From an uncultured Bacteroidales bacterium (GTDB taxonomy: Bacteria; Bacteroidota; Bacteroidia; Bacteroidales; Paludibacteraceae), in contig CAMHEP010000070.1 in assembly GCA_946184195.1 (NCBI GenBank), positions 1 through 7,654 on the forward strand: 7,654 nucleotides of DNA, written 5' to 3'. Of this stretch, positions 1 through 6,270 are shown in pieces. Under the pieces are notes generated by a model. The model did not search any database, had not been told where the DNA came from, and saw only the letters and a program-made list of their open reading frames with translations. Position 1 is the first letter of the stretch; the number at the start of each line of letters is the position of its first letter. The position numbers were made by a program, and so were the translations under genes.

Positions 1-1902
1 CGCCCCTATGGTTCGGATGTAACTAATGCCATCAAAGTTATTATTGACCATTGTACATTCTATAACAATCCGACAATCAACTCCGACCATTCAGCCATCC
101 GCCCGTATAAACTTAGTGATGTTACTATTTCCAACTGTATCTTTGCTCATCCGGAAGCTTACGAACGTCGTGCTACATGCTGCTATGGAGGTACAATTAG
201 TAATTGTCTTACATTTAACTTAACAACAGATGCAAGCCAGAATGCACACCGTCAAAGCGGAGGTCTGCCTGCTTTCTCAGGAAACTTTACCGCCGACCCG
301 CTCTTTACGGATGCTGCTAACGGTGATTTCTCTTTTGCCGGTGATTGGACCACGATGACTCTCTCTCCTGCTCGTGCTGCTGCGACGGACGGAAGCGATC
401 TCGGTGACCCTCGGTGGTACTCCGCTGAAGTTTTACCCACTACCAACTTCGCTTCAGGATATGCATTCATAGGTACATCAGCACTACTGTCAGGGAACAT
501 TCGGCTCAACGCTAACAATAATATAGAGTATTGTGATAAAGACGTATGTGGAACAGCAAAATGGAAGATTCATGCTACAGGTGCATGCTATGTAGCTGCA
601 ACGCTGAATATGGAAACGGGTTCCTCATCAGGTCATAAATTTAAGGTTGAGATATTGGGTAGTGATGCCACTGTGGTAGGCAATCTTGCAGAGCCGGCAC
701 AAAGTAGCAGCGACGGAAATATCGACCTGTCCGGACCTATAGCTATCCCTGCCGAAGGGGACTATACCATTATCTTATCCAACCTCACAGCATGGTCTTC
801 TGCCAAAATTGCGAGTGTCACCCTAACAACAGCAGGTGGAGGAATGATAGATTTACCCGGACCAATACCATTTGCAGAAGCTTTGTTTAGTGCTCGCGCC
901 TATGTGGATGGCGATGGTTTGCATTTCGCTGATGCAGAGCATCTTGGATACATGGCTGCCCAATGGGCAAAGTGGAACATACATGCTGAAGAAGGCGTCT
1001 ATTCCTTCACCGCCAATTGCACAAGCTCTAACTATTCGAAACTGACGATTACGGTGTTGGATAATGAAGAGAACGAGTTATTCTCCTATACCCCACAGTA
1101 CTCATATACCGGAGACGCAGTCATCACTTCACCGAAATGGTATCTGCCGGAGGGCTATTATAAACTAAAACTTTCCAATCCGAACAACCACTCTGATGGT
1201 TATGTGACAGCACTTTCATCCGAACTGGGTACAATCATCACTTTAGACGAAGCAGCAACGGATAACAGCGTCATTGAGGCGAATTATAATGACGGAGCCA
1301 AGAACGTACGCCTCATCCGAACCATTACGGCCGGTATGTACAACACACTCTGCTTGCCTTTTGCGGTGTCTACCAGTCAAGTGAAAGCTGTTTTTGGCAA
1401 TGACGTAGAACTAAAGACTTTGGGCGATGCCACTATTGATGGCACAGTATTGGATTTGCAGGTCAACACCGCTACTGATATCTATCAAGGTACACCTGTG
1501 CTCATAAAAACTTCCGCTGATGTAGTGAATCCTGTCTTCACAAACGTTACCTTTGCCGTACAGAATCCTGCAACTTCCACCGGCACCAACGCTGACTTCG
1601 TTGGTACTTTCGTGGCAAGCACAATCCTCGCAAGCCCCGATAACCTCTTCCTCGCTGCGAACGACATGCTCTATTTCCCCACTGCCGATATACCTATCAA
1701 AGGTATGCGGGCCTACTTCCGCGTTCACGATGCTCCCGCCGGTGTACAGATGGCACGCTTCGTTGAGCGCACAATGCCTACCAACGTAGAAGCCGTGGCC
1801 GCTCAGCCCGCTGAATGCTCCAAGACTATCCAAAACGGACAACTCATCATCACCCGCGATGGCGTACAATATAACGCTCTCGGACAGCGAATCGATAAGT
1901 AA
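1..1902 (+). CDS. Secreted beta-helix surface protein with tandem CBM-like modules and C-terminal tag (5' partial)
   Basis: Frame 1 is open from the first base to TAA at 1900-1902, giving 633 residues with the N-terminus outside the window. The first ~140 residues read as rungs of a right-handed parallel beta-helix (VTISNCIF and GTISNCL repeats). They end in the DPLFTDA...SPA...DGSDLGDPRWY signature typical of the C-terminal edge of DUF5123/DUF4957 pectate-lyase-like proteins. Two similar beta-rich modules follow (nt ~460-834 and ~883-1230). They share WKIHA/WNIHA, a (P)AEGDYTIILSN / PEGYYKLKLSN strand and similar spacing, and look like carbohydrate-binding or jelly-roll domains. Next is a module with YNTLCLPF, FVGTF and KGMRAYF (nt ~1240-1767) that recurs in Prevotella surface proteins. 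The last ~25 residues (GQLIITRDGVQYNALGQ) resemble a shortened T9SS-type sorting tag. The likely role is glycan binding or degradation at the cell surface. No catalytic residues can be assigned because the enzymatic N-terminal part is mostly missing. Confidence 0.85.
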   Translation, partial: RPYGSDVTNAIKVIIDHCTFYNNPTINSDHSAIRPYKLSDVTISNCIFAHPEAYERRATCCYGGTISNCLTFNLTTDASQNAHRQSGGLPAFSGNFTADPLFTDAANGDFSFAGDWTTMTLSPARAAATDGSDLGDPRWYSAEVLPTTNFASGYAFIGTSALLSGNIRLNANNNIEYCDKDVCGTAKWKIHATGACYVAATLNMETGSSSGHKFKVEILGSDATVVGNLAEPAQSSSDGNIDLSGPIAIPAEGDYTIILSNLTAWSSAKIASVTLTTAGGGMIDLPGPIPFAEALFSARAYVDGDGLHFADAEHLGYMAAQWAKWNIHAEEGVYSFTANCTSSNYSKLTITVLDNEENELFSYTPQYSYTGDAVITSPKWYLPEGYYKLKLSNPNNHSDGYVTALSSELGTIITLDEAATDNSVIEANYNDGAKNVRLIRTITAGMYNTLCLPFAVSTSQVKAVFGNDVELKTLGDATIDGTVLDLQVNTATDIYQGTPVLIKTSADVVNPVFTNVTFAVQNPATSTGTNADFVGTFVASTILASPDNLFLAANDMLYFPTADIPIKGMRAYFRVHDAPAGVQMARFVERTMPTNVEAVAAQPAECSKTIQNGQLIITRDGVQYNALGQRIDK

Positions 1903-1949
1903 GCAGTTTAATATAGAACACAATGTTTAACGCAATAAATGAAACGATT

Positions 1950-2096
1950 ATGAAAACTACGTATATTCAACCCAACACAACGTTCGCGCCGATAAGCGGT
2001 CTTAATTCTATCTGCGTCGGCTCAGTACATGGCAATTCCGGTATGCGTTACGGCGGCGGAACAGACGGCTCCAATCCCAACATCAGTCCTATGTAA
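1950..2096 (+). CDS. Small hypothetical peptide (48 aa) behind the surface protein
   Basis: This short ORF runs from ATG at 1950 to TAA at 2094-2096 and begins 47 bases after the surface-protein stop. An in-frame ATG at 1923 would add nine residues. The 1950 start is preferred because it gives an MKTTYIQPNT N-terminus. From memory, many short Bacteroidales hypothetical proteins begin with a similar M-K-K/T-x-Y-x-x-P pattern, often beside surface-protein genes. The middle is mildly hydrophobic with one cysteine (GLNSICVGS). The C-terminal half is rich in Gly, Asn and Ser (RYGGGTDGSNPNIS). There is no obvious signal peptidase site, lipobox or membrane helix. It ends 28 bases before the terminator hairpin, so it is probably the last gene of the surface-protein transcript. 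Its function is unknown, and it could also be a non-functional ORF. Confidence 0.5.
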   Translation: MKTTYIQPNTTFAPISGLNSICVGSVHGNSGMRYGGGTDGSNPNISPM

Positions 2097-2124
2097 TAGC
2101 ATCTCTGCCACTATGTGACCACAA

Positions 2125-2167
2125 AAAGGAAGAGGGTGTATCCGTAGTGGGTACACCCTCTTCCTTT
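2125..2167. terminator. Perfect 16-bp hairpin between convergent genes, probable terminator
   Basis: Arms at 2125-2140 and 2152-2167 (AAAGGAAGAGGGTGTA and its exact reverse complement) enclose an 11-base loop. The hairpin lies 28 bases after the small peptide stop on the + strand and 12 bases after the CBM9-like gene stop on the - strand. Read on the - strand, the stem runs into a five-T tract (complement of 2123-2127), which is the classic intrinsic terminator form. Read on the + strand, the tail is only TTT followed by CATCTTTC, so termination there would be weaker. It plausibly ends both transcription units. Confidence 0.85.
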
Positions 2168-2179
2168 CATCTTTCACCG

Positions 2180-2764
2180 TTAACCATTGAGCGTTATCTC
2201 ACCGAAAAACTCGGGACAATGGAAATCCGGCTTAGCTGTCCTGATAGGTTGCCAACTCAAAAAATGCGGCACCTTGGTCTTGTCGGCACACTTATAGAAG
2301 TTCACACGCAAAACCTGCGGAAAAGTAATCTCTTTTTCGCGGAAAATAAGCTTTAGCGGGATAGAGAGTTTCACCGACCATGAGAACCATCCGTCACGCT
2401 CCTCTATCACTTCACGCGGGAAGGTACATTGTCGCCCTATCTGCGCCATCTGCGCCGGCGAAAGGGGTTGCACGTGTTCACTCCTTCCTTTTCGGCGCGA
2501 CGCGACCATCGCTCCGATACAGTTACACTCGAAATTCATGTAGTACCTTTCTCCGGGTACCTGACAGAAAAATTCCACACAAGAGTCTTCCCATACCGGA
2601 CCTTGGTCGTCCGTACTGATGGCGCGCAGTTGCCTACCACGCACATGATAGGTGAGATAGAGAAACCTGTGGTCATTACACACATCGACCGTCACTTCCG
2701 GACACTCGGGAAACAAGTCCTTCCAATTGACTTGATTGATGGAATACCTCATAGTTCTTCTCAT
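2180..2764 (-). CDS. CBM9-like (carbohydrate-binding family 9-like) protein
   Basis: This is a 194-residue protein if translation starts at the ATG at 2764, or 190 residues from the ATG at 2752. The stop of the upstream kinase gene (complement of 2766-2768) is one base from the first ATG, which suggests translational coupling. The second ATG has a weak GAGAAG stretch ahead of it and also fits the family's usual N-terminus. The open frame extends upstream to 3022, but that part lies inside the kinase gene and is not typical of this family. Recognisable family features are VWEDSCVEFF (residues 57-66), YYMNFECNCIGA (74-85), a GWFSWSVKLSIPL strand (125-137) and LRVNFYKCAD (152-161), as in the CBM9-like DOMON-type beta-sandwich. 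No signal peptide is visible, and nine cysteines in 194 residues suit a reduced compartment. It could bind a sugar or sugar-containing ligand. It is the last gene of a three-gene minus-strand unit. Confidence 0.82.
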   Translation of the reverse strand: MRRTMRYSINQVNWKDLFPECPEVTVDVCNDHRFLYLTYHVRGRQLRAISTDDQGPVWEDSCVEFFCQVPGERYYMNFECNCIGAMVASRRKGRSEHVQPLSPAQMAQIGRQCTFPREVIEERDGWFSWSVKLSIPLKLIFREKEITFPQVLRVNFYKCADKTKVPHFLSWQPIRTAKPDFHCPEFFGEITLNG

Positions 2765-2765
2765 G

Positions 2766-4460
2766 TTATAGTTGGGAAATAATTGCCTCCATCTCACCAC
2801 GTACACGCTCTTGCTCCTCCAGCAGGCGCAGTTGAGCACGGGTACGGACAAGGTTATGCTCGGGATAGCGAATCTTATAGTAGGTGTCACCATTGAGCCA
2901 ATCGGTGAAAAATCGTACCGCTTGCATATAGCTGAGCAAGCGACAGCCGAAGGGAAGCAGTTCTTTCTCCATATCGGTAAGAAAAGCGGCTTCACGCAGA
3001 TAACCGCGCGTATAGGCCTCAAAGATAGCCATATCTACGTGTATCTTCTCCAGTTCCGGCTCATCCTCTGTGGCTGTATTGGCTGCACTGCGCATAAAAT
3101 CCCCGAAGTCACTCAACACAAATCCCGGCATAACAGTATCAAGGTCTACAATACAAATAGGGTGACCTGCTTTGTCAAATAGTATATTATTAACCTTTGT
3201 GTCGCAATGGTTGATACGTTTAGGTAAACGCCCCTCACGGAAGAGGCGCTCCGCCAAGCACATCTCGTCACGACGGCTGTTGATAGCCGCTATGATATCG
3301 GGTGAGCCGGACTTGCGTCCCTTCACATCTGCCTGCAACGCCTCGTCCAATTGCTGCAAACGGAACTCTATATTGTGAAAATTGGGGATGGACTCACATA
3401 GTGCATCAAACGGCAGGTCGGATAATTGACACTGGAATCGACCGAAAGCCTCGCCTGTCAATTCGGCAGAGACCGGAGTGACCTTCTCCTGCGAACAGGC
3501 GTCCTCAATGAGATTATACACTCGCCAATACTCGCCCTCGGCGGTCCTATAGTATAACGCCCCATCACGAGTGGGCACCAGTCGTAAAACCTTACGCTCA
3601 ATATCACTCTCTCCCATAAGTACCAACTTATGGCGTATATGGTCGGTCACTATCTGTATATTGCGTTGCAAACCCTCCACATTCGTGAAGATATGATGGT
3701 TAATACGTTGTAGGAAATACGAGCGCTCACTCTCCTTTGTGGCGCGAACGATGAACGAGTCATTGATTAGTCCTGTCTTCAGCGGCAAAGGCTCCGCTAT
3801 CTCATTATCAATAGCGAAATGATTGAGTATCTCCCTCAGGCGCAGTGCTTCTATCGATTCGCAGGTCTGCCATCCTTGATAACGCTCACCGGCTATTCGA
3901 TTCTTCTCCAGATCGTCCACGTAGATGGTCTGTGCTGAGTCGATTGCGGCATGGTGGGTAACATATTCGTAGATTTCACGATTAGGCTTTGCCATATGTA
4001 ACTGATGCGACGCAAAGATATGGTCGAAATAGCGGTCCAGATGATACTGCTCATAGATAGGGTCCCAATGCAACTCGTTGGAATTGGAGAGTAGGATAGT
4101 CTGATACCCCTGACGGCGTAAACCGGCTATATAATCAAGCCGCGACTGAGGTAACTCGTCCAGCATACCCATCAATGCCGCACGTACATCGTCGATACGG
4201 GTGCCTGCATGGCAATAGCTGAGCACGGACTGTAGAAACACCTCCGTACTGATATTGCCGTATTCATAGTCGTGCATAAGTTGGCGAGTCGCAGCACTAA
4301 CAGCCACTAATCCCTCACCTTCATCGTCAATGCCAAGGATAGTTCGCACATTCTCCTCACCCATCAGACGTTTAAAAGCGTCCACACAACGCTTAACATT
4401 CAGGTTGATAATCACGCCGCCTAAATCGAAGACGATCGTATGGAAAGATTGTGTAGTCAT
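2766..4460 (-). CDS. HAD phosphatase / NahK-like sugar kinase fusion protein
   Basis: This 564-residue protein joins two enzymes in one uninterrupted frame. Residues ~5-205 form a HAD subfamily IA domain. Motif I is FDLGGV with nucleophile D12, and Gly in place of the second Asp, as in the YihX alpha-glucose-1-phosphatase group. Motif II is LLSNSN (S125), motif III has K158 in MAKPN, and motif IV is VDD (D182, D183). After a very short linker, residues ~210-560 form an APH-fold phosphotransferase resembling N-acetylhexosamine 1-kinase (NahK). It contains LKTGLINDSFIV (227-238, nucleotide loop), YFLQRINHHIFTNVEGL (248-264), the Brenner motif H418-x-D420-x4-N425 and the metal-binding DLD at 439-441 followed by DFGD. 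All catalytic positions I can identify are present, so both halves look active. The predicted site is the cytoplasm, and the likely substrates are hexose or N-acetylhexosamine and its 1-phosphate. Substrate assignment is inferred from family resemblance. The gene lies 22 bases after the DUF4874/DUF4832 gene and abuts the CBM9-like gene. Confidence 0.88.
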   Translation of the reverse strand: MTTQSFHTIVFDLGGVIINLNVKRCVDAFKRLMGEENVRTILGIDDEGEGLVAVSAATRQLMHDYEYGNISTEVFLQSVLSYCHAGTRIDDVRAALMGMLDELPQSRLDYIAGLRRQGYQTILLSNSNELHWDPIYEQYHLDRYFDHIFASHQLHMAKPNREIYEYVTHHAAIDSAQTIYVDDLEKNRIAGERYQGWQTCESIEALRLREILNHFAIDNEIAEPLPLKTGLINDSFIVRATKESERSYFLQRINHHIFTNVEGLQRNIQIVTDHIRHKLVLMGESDIERKVLRLVPTRDGALYYRTAEGEYWRVYNLIEDACSQEKVTPVSAELTGEAFGRFQCQLSDLPFDALCESIPNFHNIEFRLQQLDEALQADVKGRKSGSPDIIAAINSRRDEMCLAERLFREGRLPKRINHCDTKVNNILFDKAGHPICIVDLDTVMPGFVLSDFGDFMRSAANTATEDEPELEKIHVDMAIFEAYTRGYLREAAFLTDMEKELLPFGCRLLSYMQAVRFFTDWLNGDTYYKIRYPEHNLVRTRAQLRLLEEQERVRGEMEAIISQL

Positions 4461-4482
4461 AGTATGTAATGATTTTTTTCGC

Positions 4483-6027
4483 TTATTGTCCTAATATAGA
4501 AAAACGGCGTCCGTCCGGCATCAGGATATAGAGAGTACCCTTATCCATTATCTTACGCGGCAAAGACACTTGTCCTTCCGTAACGGTCCGGACACCGGAG
4601 TGAATGGAGGAAACATTAACGACAAGGTTAGCCCCTAAGTCATTCATACCCGTTTCCGCATCCCAAACTCCTACGTTAGCCAACCTCACGGCATAGCGTG
4701 GATCAGCAGCGATAGAGGCATATGCGTCCGGAAGATAGAGATACAACTGATAGGTTCCCTCCGGCACAGTATCGGGAATAGCCACCTGCTCGCTAATTGC
4801 AGTCACTACGCCATTGGGTAGCCAGCGGCGAGGGTCTGTCTGAAGTCGGATAGGAAAACTCGCCATAGTATTGCGCAGCACCAAGTATACAGGACGCTCG
4901 TTATAGAGCGGTGCATAACCAGTATTGCGAATATACAGCGTGATGGCCATACTCTGCCCGCTCACCGCCTGCTCCGGGAGCGTAGCAGATAATAACTGAT
5001 ACCGATAGCCCATGTGTATATTGAGTGTATCAAATAGACCGCTGCTACGCCACCGATTAGTCACCGGTTCAGCATAAGACCGTCCGCAGAACGACCAGTG
5101 GTACGTACTCATCTCCGCCGGTGCTGTAACATAACGGCTCTCTGCCAACGCATCATCGTCGTCAATATTGGTCTCACCTCCATTGGGGACATAGAGGGTC
5201 TCCGTAGCGATATATTGGCGTACTGCAGGGTCATCCTCGCTATCATCGCTGGCATAAGTACCCATATTACCCCAGTCGTGCAGAAAAGCATCATTATGAT
5301 GACCCATGCGGGCCCGTATACTGCCGTCAAACGCACTCGTTGCGTTGAGGGGATTACTATCTCCGAAATACTCTGTTTTAGTCATCGGGTAACGGAAGAG
5401 AATACACCTATCGGTCGGAGCATTGGCATACAATGCATCTATAACCAGACGTCGGTTAGCATTCAGATGTTGGCTCTCATTGCCATAATTGGACGTGTAA
5501 TACCATTCGCCCCACGACCCGATAAAACCGGCTTCCATCACATAAATGACATCAGCGTTATCCACAAGGTGCGGGTGAAGTTGCTCAAGGTGTCGCTGTA
5601 CCCATGCCGGAGTGGCATCTCTCTTGTCGCTCTGTGTCTCGGTATACGCAAAGCGTAATACACACTTCCACCCATTTTGACGAAGAACCGCCATATCCTC
5701 ATCAAAACCCGTCAACACCGCTTCCGGAAGATCCTGAGATTTGAAATTCTTGAAGTTATAGAGCACCATGAGTAGACGCATATTAGCTTGCTCACCGTCA
5801 GTGAACCAACCTGTACTGACCTGACCCTTTATCACATTCTTTTTAGAGGCAGAAACTTGCCTGCTCATCTCCTCCGTAAAACCACGCTCAGGGTTCGGAA
5901 AAATACTCGTATCGTCCGGCGTATAATGAATCACTGCGGCATGGAGAGAGAACATAACTGACCATAACAGACCGACTATAACACCATATCGCCTGCTGAA
6001 TAACCATGATAGTTGTTGAGATTTCAT
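4483..6027 (-). CDS. Secreted DUF4874/DUF4832 domain protein (glycoside-hydrolase-like barrel)
   Basis: This 514-residue protein starts with a positively charged segment and a hydrophobic stretch (YGVIVGLLWSVMFSLHAA, residues 14-31), fitting a Sec signal peptide cleaved near residue 30. The mature part begins with the FPNPERGF signature (43-50) of DUF4874. It continues with LRFAYTE (124-130) and VMEAGFIGSWGEWYY (163-177), a barrel-strand sequence in which E165 and E174 are candidate functional acids. DUF4832 follows at roughly residues 215-475, ending in a beta-sandwich-like part (MAITLYIRNTGYAPLY). The C-terminus, GTLYILMPDGRRFSILGQ, resembles the short tag on the surface protein at the left edge and suggests type IX secretion or surface display. 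The family is usually predicted to be glycoside-hydrolase-like; I cannot assign a substrate. It is the first gene of the minus-strand unit, with a predicted promoter at 6057-6088. Confidence 0.85.
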   Translation of the reverse strand: MKSQQLSWLFSRRYGVIVGLLWSVMFSLHAAVIHYTPDDTSIFPNPERGFTEEMSRQVSASKKNVIKGQVSTGWFTDGEQANMRLLMVLYNFKNFKSQDLPEAVLTGFDEDMAVLRQNGWKCVLRFAYTETQSDKRDATPAWVQRHLEQLHPHLVDNADVIYVMEAGFIGSWGEWYYTSNYGNESQHLNANRRLVIDALYANAPTDRCILFRYPMTKTEYFGDSNPLNATSAFDGSIRARMGHHNDAFLHDWGNMGTYASDDSEDDPAVRQYIATETLYVPNGGETNIDDDDALAESRYVTAPAEMSTYHWSFCGRSYAEPVTNRWRSSGLFDTLNIHMGYRYQLLSATLPEQAVSGQSMAITLYIRNTGYAPLYNERPVYLVLRNTMASFPIRLQTDPRRWLPNGVVTAISEQVAIPDTVPEGTYQLYLYLPDAYASIAADPRYAVRLANVGVWDAETGMNDLGANLVVNVSSIHSGVRTVTEGQVSLPRKIMDKGTLYILMPDGRRFSILGQ

Positions 6028-6056
6028 ATTTTAAGTTGACTTAGGCATTTGAACTG

Positions 6057-6088
6057 CAAATTTACAACAAATTATCTGAATGTGCAAG
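6057..6088 (-). promoter_or_regulatory. Predicted Bacteroidetes-type promoter for the three-gene minus-strand unit
   Basis: On the minus strand the -7 box is TAAATTTG (6057-6064), an exact TAnnTTTG match. A -33 element, CTTG (6085-6088), has one mismatch to TTTG, with 20 bp between them. This matches the known primary sigma factor consensus of Bacteroidetes. Transcription would start near 6050, leaving a short AT-rich leader of about 20 bases before the ATG at 6027 with no Shine-Dalgarno sequence. Confidence 0.6.
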
Positions 6089-6201
6089 ATTTGTAATAGA
6101 AAATGTGCACGTTTTTTCTTTCGTTATGTTACGAAACTTCCCTCCTATTCCACCACCTCCTTTGCTTCCAAACTGCGAATATGAACAAAATACTTATTTT
6201 A

Positions 6202-6233
6202 TTTGCATATTCGGAAAATAATTTGTAACTTTG
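6202..6233 (+). promoter_or_regulatory. Predicted Bacteroidetes-type promoter for ddl
   Basis: TTTG at 6202-6205 and TAACTTTG at 6226-6233, separated by 20 bp, match the Bacteroidetes -33/-7 consensus (TTTG, 19-21 bp, TAnnTTTG) at every defined position. Transcription would start near 6240. The ~30-base leader before ATG at 6271 is A-rich (AATAAAAGATAAAAAAATAG) without a Shine-Dalgarno sequence, as is usual in this phylum. Confidence 0.8.
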
Positions 6234-6270
6234 CAAGCCAAATAAAAGATAAAAAAATAGAAACCATACA

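Noticed and set aside
1411..1923. 170-codon open frame on the minus strand opposite the surface-protein gene
   Set aside because: It lies wholly antisense to a well-supported domain, has no recognisable motif and no promoter-like sequence. The composition reads as a reverse-strand shadow.
1923..1949. Upstream in-frame ATG for the small peptide
   Set aside because: The added residues MFNAINETI are not typical of this kind of peptide. The internal ATG at 1950 gives the characteristic MKTTY start, though the longer form is not excluded.
2429..2782. Plus-strand open frames opposite the CBM9-like gene
   Set aside because: They are antisense to a protein with recognisable family motifs and have no homologous character of their own.
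2765..3022. 86-codon N-terminal extension of the CBM9-like frame
   Set aside because: It overlaps the conserved C-terminal part of the kinase, its sequence is not CBM9-like, and a start directly after the kinase stop gives the family's usual length.
5098..5658. 186-codon open frame on the plus strand opposite the DUF4832 gene
   Set aside because: The opposite strand carries clear DUF4874/DUF4832 signatures through the same bases. The antisense product is a low-complexity Ile/Arg/Cys-rich sequence without domain features.
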